Notes: generated by a model from the letters alone, not told the origin. Shown: positions 11,156 through 18,614, numbered from the stretch's first letter. The stretch is 38,610 nucleotides of DNA from JBDTMT01 sp033764095 (GCA_033764095.1 JANRJF010000079.1:1-38610); one strand, 5' to 3'. Translations and numbers: made by a program.

Positions 11156-11534
11156 CGAGATAGGCGCGCACGGCGGCAAGGTCGGTGACGTCGCCGGCGC
11201 TCATGCGCGCCAGCGGCGTCTGCTCGCCGAAATGCCGGTTCGGCCGCCGCACCCAGTCGTCGGCCTGCGCCGGATCGGGGTAGAGGATCTGCAGCGCCTT
11301 GTAGATGCCGGCGACGTAGCCGATGCGCCGCAGCGTGTCCTCCGGCACGCGCCGCGCCCGCCCCGCCTTCCACTCGAAGAAGGTGCGCGGCGATGGCGAC
11401 CCCAGAATGCGCTGCGCCTCGGCGTTGCTCGCCCCCCACAGCGCCAGGATGCGGAAGCACCCCTCCATGGCGCGCACCGGCTGCGCCGCGCTGCTGGCGG
11501 CGGGGCGGATCGCCCTGACCTGCTGCTTGGCCAT
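11130..11534 (-). CDS. Xre/MbcA/ParS-type antitoxin (DUF2384)
   Basis: A 134-residue antitoxin partner of the RES toxin. The N-terminal part (about residues 20-75) is an Xre-like helix bundle (ILALWGASNAEAQRILGSPS then TFFEWKAGRARRVPEDTLRR). The C-terminal part is the MbcA/ParS toxin-binding domain (IYKALQILYPDPAQADDWVR then PNRHFGEQTPLARM), in which the N-x-x-F-x-G/x-x-P-L pattern is typical. Such antitoxins neutralise the toxin and repress their own promoter. The candidate -10 box lies only 7 bases before ATG at 11534, so the message may be leaderless, and two operator-like repeats overlap the promoter. Confidence 0.87.
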   Translation of the reverse strand: MAKQQVRAIRPAASSAAQPVRAMEGCFRILALWGASNAEAQRILGSPSPRTFFEWKAGRARRVPEDTLRRIGYVAGIYKALQILYPDPAQADDWVRRPNRHFGEQTPLARMSAGDVTDLAAVRAYLDAARAPWS

Positions 11535-11537
11535 GAA

Positions 11538-11577
11538 TGCAGTTTAGCAGTCGTTTCGATTATTGTGCAATTCAGCA
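11538..11577 (-). promoter_or_regulatory. Promoter and twin operator of the toxin-antitoxin operon
   Basis: On the minus strand TTGCAC (11570-11565) and TAAACT (11546-11541) make a sigma-70-like promoter with an 18-base spacer. Two near-identical 12-mers on the plus strand, TGCAGTTTAGCA (11538-11549) and TGCAATTCAGCA (11566-11577), differ at two positions and start 28 bases apart. One covers the -10 box and the other the -35 box. This is what an autorepressor binding site should look like. The stretch is also strikingly AT-rich for this window. Confidence 0.55.
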
Positions 11578-11683
11578 TTTCATGGCTCGATACCGCCACG
11601 ACGGCTCGATTCTCGCGGCGCCGCGATGTCGGCATGGCGCGCTGCTTCCGCATGCCCCCGCGACTCGGCTAGGCAGGGCGCAC

Positions 11684-11980
11684 ATGCCGCGCCGACCGAT
11701 CGCCGACCTCGTCGAGCTGGCGCCGCGCCGCCACGCGGTCTATCGCCTCGCCCCCGACCTGCTGCTGGTCTTCAAGCCGCGCGGCCACACCGAGCCGCTG
11801 CACGCGCACCCGCACGGGCAGAGCCTGCGCGTCCTCAGCGGACGCCTGCGGGTGCGCGGTGCGCGCGGCAGCATCGTGCTCGATGCGCGCAGCCGCGCCT
11901 ACGCGCTGGCCGCCGGACGCCCGCATGCGAGCACCGCGCTGCGCGACACCTGGCTGCTCGCGCGCCGCCGCCGTCAGTAG
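11684..11980 (+). CDS. Small cupin-fold protein
   Basis: A 98-residue protein with a single cupin-like barrel. The pattern PRGHTEPLHAHPHGQSLRVL (residues about 32-51) has the metal-binding H-x-H spacing and the later PHASTA supplies another His, as in small cupins that bind a metal or a sugar-like ligand. The C-terminus is Arg-rich (LLARRRRQ). I start at the ATG at 11684; the frame is open upstream but lies over the toxin-antitoxin promoter. The gene ends by overlapping the convergent small secreted-protein gene by 7 bases. The function is unknown. Confidence 0.65.
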   Translation: MPRRPIADLVELAPRRHAVYRLAPDLLLVFKPRGHTEPLHAHPHGQSLRVLSGRLRVRGARGSIVLDARSRAYALAAGRPHASTALRDTWLLARRRRQ

Positions 11981-12270
11981 TCCGAGCGGCGACGCGACGG
12001 GCGCACCGTGATCGCCGGACGCTGCGCCGAGGGGCTGCCGCTCGGCGCCGGCGTCGAGGTACCGAGCGCCACCGGCGTGCGCACCAGGCTCGGGTCGTCG
12101 CGCTCGACGCGCGGCAGATCGGGCGGCGGCACGTCCGACGACGGCGCCCGCAGCGACGGCACCTTCATCGACGGCGCCTGCAGCGACGGGGCCTGTATCG
12201 ACGGCGCGTCGATCGCCGGCGCCGCGGCCGCGAGGCAGACGCCGAGCAGTGCGACACGCAGCCAGAACAT
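11974..12270 (-). CDS. Small secreted protein with Ala-Pro-Ser pentapeptide repeats
   Basis: A 98-residue protein with a hydrophobic N-terminus suggesting export (MFWLRVALLGVCLAAAAPAI), followed by five or six five-residue repeats of the form x-P-S-x-x (APSIQ, APSLQ, APSMK, VPSLR, APSSD). In DNA this is a 15-base tandem repeat near 12140-12215. The tail is Pro/Arg-rich and ends SRRRSDY. No family is recognised. The repeat may be a flexible cell-wall or periplasmic spacer. The opposite strand also has an open frame over the same repeats, but only this strand gives a signal peptide. The last 7 bases overlap the cupin gene. Confidence 0.5.
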   Translation of the reverse strand: MFWLRVALLGVCLAAAAPAIDAPSIQAPSLQAPSMKVPSLRAPSSDVPPPDLPRVERDDPSLVRTPVALGTSTPAPSGSPSAQRPAITVRPSRRRSDY

Positions 12271-12351
12271 TGGCCTCCACCTATCGCGCCGTGGCGTTCG
12301 TCGCCAATCGTCTGTCCCGTGATGTGACGGGCGTACTCAATGGCGCTGGGC

Positions 12352-12474
12352 CAGCCACGGATTTCACGGATTGCACGGAGCACGAACCGGGATCGGGAAC
12401 TCCCAGGCCTCGTGTTCCGTCCTCTCCAGCATCTGTTGTTTCTGACATCCGCGTACTCCGTGAAATCGGTGGCC
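12352..12474. repeat. Inverted repeat with period-9 arms (NCACGGATT words)
   Basis: The left arm has in-phase nonamers CCACGGATT, TCACGGATT, GCACGGAGC at 12355-12381. The right arm 12447-12474 is its reverse complement with about four mismatches over 26 bases. About 65 bases lie between. The element sits in the 292-base divergent gap between the small secreted-protein gene and the PhyH-like gene; apart from it, a TTGACA at 12526-12531 without a clear -10 box is all that is visible there. Confidence 0.85.
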
Positions 12475-12562
12475 AGCCCGGATGGACACGGGGTAGCGCA
12501 CGCGACCAACCGCGCGCTCTCGGCGTTGACAACCGCGGCGGAGCCTCGTCAGTCTCGCCGGC

Positions 12563-13366
12563 GTGCCGACCGCACTCAGCGCCGACGAGCAGCGCGCCTA
12601 TGCGCGCGACGGCTACCTGCTGCGCCGCGGCGTGTTCGCCGCCGACGAGCTGGCGGCGCTGCGCGCCGCCAGCGAGGACGTGATCGCGCTCGTCGTGGCG
12701 CGCGCGACGCGGCCCGAGGCGCGCGGCGAGGTGCGCCTCGCCGACGGCCACCGGCTGCAGTTTGCCGCGCAGACGATCATCCAGTGGGAATGGCGCGAGG
12801 ACTCGCCCGAGGTGCGGCTGATCGAGCCGTTCACGCATCTCGACGCGCGCTTTGCGCCGCTGTGGGGCGATGCGCGCCTGACCGCACCGGCCGCCGGCAT
12901 GCTCGGCGTCGACGCGGTCGATCCCTTCACCTGCAAGCTCAACCTCAAGCGGCCGCGCGAGGGCTCGCCGTTCCCATGGCACCAGGACTACCCGTACTGG
13001 TACGTCCGCACGCCGGCGACCGCGCACGAGATCGTCACCGCCATGCTCTTCCTCGACGACGCGACGGCGGCCAACGGCGCGCTGCGCGTGCTGCCCGGCT
13101 CGCACCGCGACGGTCCGGCGCCGCGCGACCGCAACGAGCCGACCGGCTTCCTCGCCGACCCGGCGCGCATCGACGCCGGCCGCGAGCTGATGATCGAGGC
13201 GCCGGCCGGCTCGCTGCTGCTCTTCCCCGCCCTGCTGCTGCACCGCTCCGGTCCCAACACCTCCGACACCCAGCGGCGCGCGATCCTGCTCTCGTTCCAA
13301 CCCGCCGGCCGGCCGCGCCAGGAAGCGCTGCCGTGGGAGCCGGAGCGCGTCAGCGACTTGCCGTAA
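12563..13366 (+). CDS. Phytanoyl-CoA dioxygenase (PhyH) family protein
   Basis: A 267-residue Fe(II)/2-oxoglutarate-dependent oxygenase of the PhyH family. The iron ligands are H140 and D142 in PWHQDYPYWY and probably H227 in LLLHRSGPNTS, with R238 or R239 as the likely 2-oxoglutarate-binding Arg. The jelly-roll strand LFLDDATAANGALRVLPGSH is typical. Members hydroxylate lipids or small molecules; the substrate here is unknown. It starts with GTG at 12563; an ATG further in would remove conserved N-terminal helix residues (LSADEQRAYARDGYLL). A TTGACA occurs 32 bases upstream, giving at best a short leader. Confidence 0.88.
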   Translation: MPTALSADEQRAYARDGYLLRRGVFAADELAALRAASEDVIALVVARATRPEARGEVRLADGHRLQFAAQTIIQWEWREDSPEVRLIEPFTHLDARFAPLWGDARLTAPAAGMLGVDAVDPFTCKLNLKRPREGSPFPWHQDYPYWYVRTPATAHEIVTAMLFLDDATAANGALRVLPGSHRDGPAPRDRNEPTGFLADPARIDAGRELMIEAPAGSLLLFPALLLHRSGPNTSDTQRRAILLSFQPAGRPRQEALPWEPERVSDLP

Positions 13367-13478
13367 GCGGCCGGGCTGGTCCGCAACGGCATTCGCAAGG
13401 CGCTCAGCGGCGCAGCCGAAGTGCGACCGGGGCGACCGCGCGCGCCACGGCCCGGATGCTGCATAACGGGCCTCGACC

Positions 13479-13898
13479 ATGAGAGCTCGCACATACGTCA
13501 TGGTCATCGCGCTCGCGTTGGCGCTCGGCGCCAGCGGTCGCTCGGAGGCACAGCCTGGTGGGCCGCGTGGTGGCGGTCGCCCGCCGATGGGCGGCGGTGG
13601 CCCCGGCGGCCCTGCTGGAGGCAGTTTCGGCGGGCCGGCGGGCGGTCCGATGAATCCCGGCGGTCCGGCTGGATACGGCGCCGGCCAACCCGCCGTGCAG
13701 CCAGCCGGCAGCATGCCGCAGCCAGGCGCCGCCTACCAGCCGCAGCCGCGCGCCAACTATGCGCCGGCGGCGCAAGCGGTGCCCGGTGGGGGGCAGGTCT
13801 ATTCCGGCCCCGCCGGACAGGTCGTGCAGGGCGGCGGGCTCGGTGCGCCCACCTCCGCCGGCCGCGTCATGCGCGGCGGCGGCGCCGGCGGACCGTGA
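13479..13898 (+). CDS. Secreted Gly/Pro-rich low-complexity protein
   Basis: A 139-residue protein with a Sec signal peptide (MRARTYVMVIALALALGASG, cleavage near SEAQ) and an almost wholly Gly, Pro, Ala and Gln mature chain (blocks such as GGGGPGGPAGGSFGGPAGGP). It contains no cysteine and no known domain. This composition suggests an intrinsically disordered periplasmic or matrix protein, but high-GC DNA can also give such chains by drift. The signal peptide and absence of interruptions support a real gene. It lies alone between the PhyH-like and SnoaL-like genes. Confidence 0.6.
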   Translation: MRARTYVMVIALALALGASGRSEAQPGGPRGGGRPPMGGGGPGGPAGGSFGGPAGGPMNPGGPAGYGAGQPAVQPAGSMPQPGAAYQPQPRANYAPAAQAVPGGGQVYSGPAGQVVQGGGLGAPTSAGRVMRGGGAGGP

Positions 13899-14049
13899 AC
13901 CGCTGACCCGACCGCGGCTGGCCCGTCAGCCCGCCGGGCGGCGGTCGAACGCCAGCTCGACGATCTCCGGATCGGCACGCGGAGAAACCCGCCGGCCGCG
14001 GCAGAGCACACGCTTGAGCGCCGCGCCGCGGCGCTGCTAGGGGCGCCGC

Positions 14050-14469
14050 ATGACCGACGACATGCGGCGCACGACGCAGGCGGTGAACGATGCAACCTAC
14101 GCGGCCTGGAACGCGCACGACGCCGACGCGGTGGCCGCCGTGTTCGCCGTGGACGCGGTGGTGCGCGAGATCGGTGGCGCCGGCGAGTCGCGCGGACGCG
14201 ACGCGGTGCGCGCACGCGCGGCGGCGTTGATGACCGCCTTTCCCGATCTTCGCCTGGAGCGCGTCGAGTTGGTCATCGACGGCCAGCGCCACGCCGATCG
14301 CTGGGTGCTGAGCGGCACGCATCGCGGCGAGCTGTTCGGCATCGCGCCGACCGGGCGCGCGGTGCGCATCGAGGGTGCGACGTTCACCCGCCTGAACGAC
14401 GACGGCCTGGTGATCGAGGATGTGCACATCTCCGACGTCGCCGGCCTGATCGCGCAACTCTCCGGCTGA
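14050..14469 (+). CDS. SnoaL-like / ester cyclase-type NTF2-fold protein
   Basis: A 139-residue protein of the SnoaL-like group (NTF2 fold). The marks are the N-terminal helix NDATYAAWNAHDADAVAAVF, the strand VREIGGAGESRGRDAVRARA, and the motif FPDLRLERVELVIDGQ, followed by RWVLSGTHRGELFGIAPTGR, which is typical of the family's ligand-cavity sheet. Members include polyketide cyclases and many small proteins of unknown substrate. No polyketide genes are nearby, so a cyclase role is unlikely. No strong ribosome-binding site is seen before the ATG; a second in-frame ATG at codon 5 is possible. The gene converges on namZ, with a nested repeat between. Confidence 0.82.
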   Translation: MTDDMRRTTQAVNDATYAAWNAHDADAVAAVFAVDAVVREIGGAGESRGRDAVRARAAALMTAFPDLRLERVELVIDGQRHADRWVLSGTHRGELFGIAPTGRAVRIEGATFTRLNDDGLVIEDVHISDVAGLIAQLSG

Positions 14470-14510
14470 GCGCGTGCGGCACGAGGCCCCTTGTCGCGTG
14501 ACTGAGTCGG

Positions 14511-14789
14511 CCACGGACTACACGGATTTCACGGACACTGATTCGGAAAGCAGGAAGCTCACCTTGATGTGACGGAACTCACCACAGAGGCACAGAGCCC
14601 CAGAAAGTACTGCCGCAGCTCCGCACGCGGGCCATCTTTTCAAAGCCACCGGCATGGGGGTTCGAGAACCACCTGCCTGATCTCGCCGCTCCCCGTCCGC
14701 TCTGTGCACTCTGTGCCTCTGTGGTGAGTTCCCTTGTCACTTCGAGGCTAGTTCTCGATCGTCCGATCCGTGCAATCCGTGTAATCCGG
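14511..14789. repeat. Nested inverted repeats: period-9 outer, period-8 inner
   Basis: Outer arms: nonamers CCACGGACT, ACACGGATT, TCACGGACA at 14511-14537, and their reverse complement with about three mismatches over 25 bases at 14763-14789. Inner arms: 24 perfectly complementary bases at 14574-14597 and 14709-14732, made of GGAACTCA plus octamers CCACAGAG and GCACAGAG. The core 14600-14700 holds no gene. The composite fills the convergent gap between the SnoaL-like gene (stop 14469) and namZ (stop 14801). One element lying inside another suggests successive insertions. Confidence 0.9.
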
Positions 14790-14800
14790 GGCTTCAGCGC

Positions 14801-16006
14801 TCAGCGATACAAGAGACACGCTTCGCGCTCCGCCGCCCATGCGACCTCGTCGGGCACGGCGAGCGCGTCGAGGTCGGCTGGCGTGGCGGTGGGATCGTCG
14901 ACCCACTCGCGCAGCGACGGACCGCCGTTGAGCAGGTCGATGGCGAGGCGATCACGCTCGTACTCGTAGTGGAACTCGCGCCACAGCGGGTAGTCGGGAC
15001 GCAACCGGCGCAGCGCCTTGAACGCCAGCGCCATCAGCCGCCAGGGGCGAAAGCGCTGGTGCGCATAGCTCGGATCGTCGAGGTGAATCTGGACGCCGGC
15101 GCAGAGCTGGCCGACGTGCTTGTGGAAGGTCGGTTCGAACCAGCACGGCCGCAGCCGGCAGCCGGCGAGCCAGTCGGGCGCCAGCGCGGTCATGGTCTCC
15201 AGCAGGCGCGTCGCGTCGAGTTCCGGCGCGCCGAAGAGCTCGAGCGGATGGGTCGTGCCGCGTCCCTCGGACAGCGTCGTGCCCTCCAGCATGACCGTGC
15301 CGGGGAAGGCACGCGCCATCGACAGGGTGGCGGCGTTGGGGCTCGGGTTGACCCAGGCGCGCTCGCCGAGCGGCCAGCCGAAGCCGGGCGCCGTCTCCGG
15401 CGCCCAACCGTCCATCGTCACCACCTCGCACTCGACGTCGAGGCGCAGATGGCGCACGAACCAGCCGGCCAGCTCGCCGAGCGTCAGGCCGTGCCGCATC
15501 GGCAGCGGGCCGGCGCCGACGAAGCTCTCCCAGCCGTCGCGCAACCGTGGCGCTTCGATCGGCCGGCCGATCGGATTGGGGCGGTCGAGCACCCACACCG
15601 CCTTGCCGTGCGCCGCCGCCGCCTCCAGCACGTAGCGCAGCGTGGTGACGAAGGTGTAGATGCGCGTGCCGACGTCCTGCAGGTCGACCAGCAGCACGTC
15701 GAACGTGTCGAGCATGGCCGCCGTCGGCCGCCGCACGTCGCCGTAGAGGCTGAACACCGGAATGCGGTGGCGCGGATCGACGAAGTCGTCGGTCTCCACC
15801 ATGTTGTCCTGCTTGTCGCCGCGCAGGCCGTGCTGCGGACCGAACGCGGCGGTGAGGCGCAGGTCGCCGAGCCCGGCCAGCGCGTCGAGCCCGTGCGTCA
15901 GGTCGGCGGTGACCGAGGCGGGATGCGCCAGCAGTGCGACGCGCCGCCCGGCGAGCGGCGCGCGCAGGCGCGGTTCGGCGAGCAGGCGGTCGAGTCCGAA
16001 GCGCAT
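14801..16006 (-). CDS. namZ: Exo-beta-N-acetylmuramidase NamZ (DUF1343)
   Basis: A 401-residue DUF1343 protein. The family includes NamZ, which removes terminal N-acetylmuramic acid from peptidoglycan fragments in cell-wall recycling. Conserved blocks are GRRVALLAHPASV (near 20), AAFGPQHGLRGDKQDNM (near 55), PVFSLYGDVRRPT (near 83), LVDLQDVGTRIYTFV (near 105) and VLDRPNPIGR (near 140), then WVNPSPNAATLSMARAFPGT and ATLSEGRGTT-like residues in the second domain. No signal peptide is present, so it appears cytoplasmic. The start at 16006 lies 12 bases after the DOMON-like gene's stop, so the two form an operon. The nested repeat begins just after its stop codon. Confidence 0.88.
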   Translation of the reverse strand: MRFGLDRLLAEPRLRAPLAGRRVALLAHPASVTADLTHGLDALAGLGDLRLTAAFGPQHGLRGDKQDNMVETDDFVDPRHRIPVFSLYGDVRRPTAAMLDTFDVLLVDLQDVGTRIYTFVTTLRYVLEAAAAHGKAVWVLDRPNPIGRPIEAPRLRDGWESFVGAGPLPMRHGLTLGELAGWFVRHLRLDVECEVVTMDGWAPETAPGFGWPLGERAWVNPSPNAATLSMARAFPGTVMLEGTTLSEGRGTTHPLELFGAPELDATRLLETMTALAPDWLAGCRLRPCWFEPTFHKHVGQLCAGVQIHLDDPSYAHQRFRPWRLMALAFKALRRLRPDYPLWREFHYEYERDRLAIDLLNGGPSLREWVDDPTATPADLDALAVPDEVAWAAEREACLLYR

Positions 16007-16018
16007 GCCGGCGAGTTA

Positions 16019-16564
16019 TCAGCCGCCGACGGGCGGCTCCAGCGTCACAGCGAAGCTGGCGTGATGATGGAAGTCGGGCCGCCCGGCCGGATGGCGCAGG
16101 GCCCAGTAGGACAGCGTGCCGTCGCGCGCCTCCAGCACCGCGGAGAGCGCCAGGCGCAGCGGCGCGGTCGGAAAGGCGGGCGACAGCGCGGCGAGCGGCA
16201 CGCCGGCGCGCAGCGTCAGGGTGTCGCCCTGCGTGCGCACCTCCAGCGTCGGGCTCCATTCCGGCGCCTCCACCGGACCGCCGTCGCGATAGGCGCGGAA
16301 GCGGTGCATGGCCCACTGGCGCGACGGCGAGAAGTTGAGCTCGTCGTACGCCGCGCCGTCGGCGAGCCCGATGAACGCTTCGCAGCAGGTGTGGCGGAAT
16401 AGGTCGCTGCCGAGACGCACGGCGCCGGCGGGCGCGATCAGCAGGCGGTCGAGATCGGCCTGCAGCACGTACTCCAGCCGCAGCGTCGTCGCGTCACGGG
16501 CGACGTCGACGGTCAGCGCGGCGGCAAACGGCGTCGATGGGTGCGGGAGGAGTGGGAGCTTCAT
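16019..16564 (-). CDS. DOMON-like domain protein, operon partner of NamZ
   Basis: A 181-residue beta-rich protein resembling the DOMON-like domain found with cell-wall recycling genes. Features include the start KLPLLPHPSTPFAAALTVDV, LEYVLQADLDRLLIAP, the block HTCCEAFIGLADGAAYDELN with FSPSRQWAMHRFRAYRDG, and the ending RHPAGRPDFHHHASF. These are the family's hallmark strings. It probably binds a sugar or a cofactor; no catalytic residue is evident. I start at the ATG at 16564. A further ATG at 16597 would add KKGGEGGFPN, which is encoded by the C-rich palindrome next door and is repeat-derived. NamZ follows after 12 bases. Confidence 0.75.
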   Translation of the reverse strand: MKLPLLPHPSTPFAAALTVDVARDATTLRLEYVLQADLDRLLIAPAGAVRLGSDLFRHTCCEAFIGLADGAAYDELNFSPSRQWAMHRFRAYRDGGPVEAPEWSPTLEVRTQGDTLTLRAGVPLAALSPAFPTAPLRLALSAVLEARDGTLSYWALRHPAGRPDFHHHASFAVTLEPPVGG

Positions 16565-16570
16565 GTTGGG

Positions 16571-16616
16571 AAATCCCCCCTCGCCCCCCTTTTTCAAAGG
16601 GGGGGCGAGGGGCGAC
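16571..16616. repeat. C-rich palindrome (CCCCCTCGCCCCCCTTTTTC...)
   Basis: A tight hairpin: six C, TCG, six C and T residues at 16575-16594 pair with AAA, seven G, CGAG and four G at 16596-16612, with a one-base bulge and almost no loop. It lies between two leftward genes, 5 bases after the oxidoreductase stop codon region and upstream of the DOMON-like start. Read through, it gives KGG/FFKGG peptides. Palindromes of this type are widespread in environmental genomes as I recall, without assigned function. Confidence 0.85.
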
Positions 16617-16621
16617 CTCTT

Positions 16622-17647
16622 TCAACAGGCGGAATCGGGGTCGGCGACCTTGACCAGGAGCTTTCCCTTGTTGCCGCCGTCGAAGAGCATGTTGATTGCC
16701 ACCGGGGCCTGCTCGAAGCCGTCGACGATGGTGTCGGCGTGCTTGAGCTTGCCCTCGATCAGCCACTGGGCGAGCTGCATGGCGGCTTCGGGGAAGCGTG
16801 CCATGTAGTCGAGGATGATGAAGCCGCGCACGGTCAGCCGCTTGGTCAGCACCAGGTCGAAGCGGCCGCGCATCGGCTCGCCAGCGTTGTAGCCGGAGAT
16901 CAGGCCGCACAGGGCGACGCGGCCGTTGTTGTTCATCTGCTCCATGACCGTGTCCATGATCTCGCCGCCGACGTTTTCGAAGTTGACGTCGATGCCGTTC
17001 GGACAGGCGGCGCGCAGGCGGCCGGCGAGGTCGGGCTGCTTGTAGTCGACCGCCGCGTCGAAGCCGAGCTCGTCGGTGAGCCAGGCGCACTTGTCGCGGC
17101 CGCCGGCGATGCCGACGACGCGACAGCCCTTGATCCTGGCGATCTGTCCGGCCACCGAGCCGGTGGCGCCGGCGGCGGCGGAGATGACCACGGTCTCACC
17201 GGCCTGCGGCTGGCCGACGTCGAGCAGGCCAAAGTAGGCGGTGAGGCCGGTGAAGCCGAGCGCGCCGAGCAATGCCGGCAGCGGCACCGGCAGGCCGCTC
17301 GGCACCGCCTGCACCATCGGCGCGGTGGCGTCGTCGAGCAGCGCGTATTCCTGCCAGCCGGTGAGGCCGGCAACCAGGTCGCCGACCTTGAGCTCCGGCC
17401 GCTGCGAGGCGACGATCTGCGCCAGGCCGCCGCCGCGCATCACCTCGCCGATCTGCACCGGCGGCAGGTAGCTCTCCTGGTCGGTCACCCAGATGCGATT
17501 GGTCGGGTCGAGGCTCAGGTAGAGCAGCTTGGCCACCGCCTCGCCGGGACCGGGAGTGGGAATCGGCGCCTCGACGAGCTCGAAGTCGGACGGCTTGATA
17601 CGCCCCACCGGGCGCGACTTGAGACGGAACTGGCGGTTGTTCGGCAT
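16622..17647 (-). CDS. NADP-dependent medium-chain oxidoreductase (CurA/PTGR-like)
   Basis: A 341-residue zinc-free medium-chain dehydrogenase/reductase of the leukotriene B4 dehydrogenase/CurA type. The N-terminal GroES-like part (about 1-120) includes LLYLSLDPTNRIWV and IGEVMRGGGLAQIVAS, and the Rossmann part has VISAAAGATGSVAGQIARIK (about residues 148-167), the A-A-x-G-x-x-G nucleotide motif for NADPH. FENVGGEIMDTVMEQMN, then RVALCGLISGYN, are also characteristic. It reduces activated double bonds of enones or alkenals, and may detoxify reactive aldehydes. GGAGG precedes the ATG at 17647. The short C-terminal end (DPDSAC) is close to the C-rich palindrome. Confidence 0.92.
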   Translation of the reverse strand: MPNNRQFRLKSRPVGRIKPSDFELVEAPIPTPGPGEAVAKLLYLSLDPTNRIWVTDQESYLPPVQIGEVMRGGGLAQIVASQRPELKVGDLVAGLTGWQEYALLDDATAPMVQAVPSGLPVPLPALLGALGFTGLTAYFGLLDVGQPQAGETVVISAAAGATGSVAGQIARIKGCRVVGIAGGRDKCAWLTDELGFDAAVDYKQPDLAGRLRAACPNGIDVNFENVGGEIMDTVMEQMNNNGRVALCGLISGYNAGEPMRGRFDLVLTKRLTVRGFIILDYMARFPEAAMQLAQWLIEGKLKHADTIVDGFEQAPVAINMLFDGGNKGKLLVKVADPDSAC

Positions 17648-17741
17648 GGCGGTGATCCTCCGCCGCCCGCCTAACCACGTCGCCGGGCGCCGCTCAACGG
17701 ACGCCCCCCATCGCCGGTGCCGGGGAAGGACGCTGATCAGG

Positions 17742-18503
17742 CTACTCGAGCCGCATCATCTGACCGGCGTAGTTGCGCGGACCGGCGAAGCGCGCCACCG
17801 CCGGCGGCGCGCCGGGCGCGAGGTAGAAGACGGTCTTCGGCACCAGCCGTTGCAGGATCGGATCGATCAGGAAGTTGACCGTCGGCAGCAGGGTGACGCG
17901 CTCGGCCTTGGTCGTGCCGCCGGTGCGGCGGATCGTCTCCTCTCCGTCGCGCGCGAACTCCATGTCGATGACGCGCGGCTTCGGCGTCGGCAGAATGCTC
18001 TGCACGACGACCTTGCCGTCCCTGGCGTTGGCGGCGAGGTTCTTCACCACCAGCATGTAGAGCGGCCCCCAGTAGGTGCCCGGGCCGATGTCGACCTCGT
18101 CGTTCACCGTCTCGCGCTTGCCCTCGTCGACGTAGAAGCCGCTGACGCGCTTCTTCGCCACGTCGACGGTGAGGTCGACGATCGGCTTGCCGCGCGCGTC
18201 GCGGATGATCGAGCGGCCGCCGATCGCCTCCAGGCGTTGGCCGACGCGCGCCTCGACCGTGTCCTCGTCGCTGGAGCCGTCGCGGAAGCGCGCGACGCGC
18301 TCGATCTTCAACACGTCGCCGTCGCGATGCTGGCGATAGAAGATGTAGCCGATCACCCGCCGACCGTCCTCGCTCCAGATGGTCGTACTGCCGGCGTAGT
18401 CGCCCTCCAGGTACTGCAGGGCGATCGGCTCGGTTGGCGCGGCGTGCGCCGCCGGGATGCCAATGCCGAAGAGCAGAACACAGCAGAGAAGCAATCGACG
18501 CAT
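17742..18503 (-). CDS. Secreted protein of unknown function
   Basis: A 253-residue protein with a Sec signal peptide (MRRLLLCCVLLFGIGIPAAH, cleavage after AHA). The mature part is beta-rich and charged: YLEGDYAGSTTIWSEDGRRV and IGYIFYRQHRDGDVLKIERV near the start, then VSGFYVDEGKRETVNDEVDI, and a C-terminal half with PTPKPRVIDMEF. It has no cysteine after the signal peptide, so it is not a lipoprotein. I do not recognise the family; a periplasmic lipoprotein-carrier or lipid-binding barrel is possible. A TTACAGGCGG motif with GGAAG fifteen bases before it lies about 80 bases upstream. Confidence 0.7.
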   Translation of the reverse strand: MRRLLLCCVLLFGIGIPAAHAAPTEPIALQYLEGDYAGSTTIWSEDGRRVIGYIFYRQHRDGDVLKIERVARFRDGSSDEDTVEARVGQRLEAIGGRSIIRDARGKPIVDLTVDVAKKRVSGFYVDEGKRETVNDEVDIGPGTYWGPLYMLVVKNLAANARDGKVVVQSILPTPKPRVIDMEFARDGEETIRRTGGTTKAERVTLLPTVNFLIDPILQRLVPKTVFYLAPGAPPAVARFAGPRNYAGQMMRLE

Positions 18504-18584
18504 GATCAGGCCCTCGCGCGTTCGATCGAGAGCAACCATTGCGCCAGCATCTGGCGCGCCGCGCCGGCGCGCCGCGAGTCGTCG

Positions 18585-18614
18585 CCGCCTGTAACATTTG
18601 CCGCATCCACTTCC
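18585..18614 (-). promoter_or_regulatory. GGAAG-N15-TTACAGGCGG promoter-like motif
   Basis: Minus-strand reading: GGAAG at 18614-18610, fifteen bases, then TTACAGGCGG at 18594-18585, 82 bases before the start codon at 18503. The same spacing GGAAG-N15-TTACAG occurs upstream of the phospholipase D gene at 29067-29092. It may be a -35/-10 pair of an alternative sigma factor. Confidence 0.4.

Noticed and set aside
12008..12322. A plus-strand frame with SDG/IDGA repeats resembling a pentapeptide-repeat protein.
   Set aside because: It is the complementary reading of the x-P-S repeat gene; it lacks a signal peptide, a ribosome-binding site and the real pentapeptide pattern A(D/N)LXX.
13921..14036. 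A minus-strand frame of about 30 codons reading LKRVLCRGRRVSPRADPEIV and onward, which looks coding.
   Set aside because: It has no start codon except a late GTG, a stop just upstream and no ribosome-binding site. At most it is the remnant of a lost gene.
15125..15145. A GGTTCGAACC string resembling a tRNA T-loop.
   Set aside because: It lies inside namZ, encodes conserved residues (CWFEPTF) there, and no acceptor stem or anticodon arm surrounds it.
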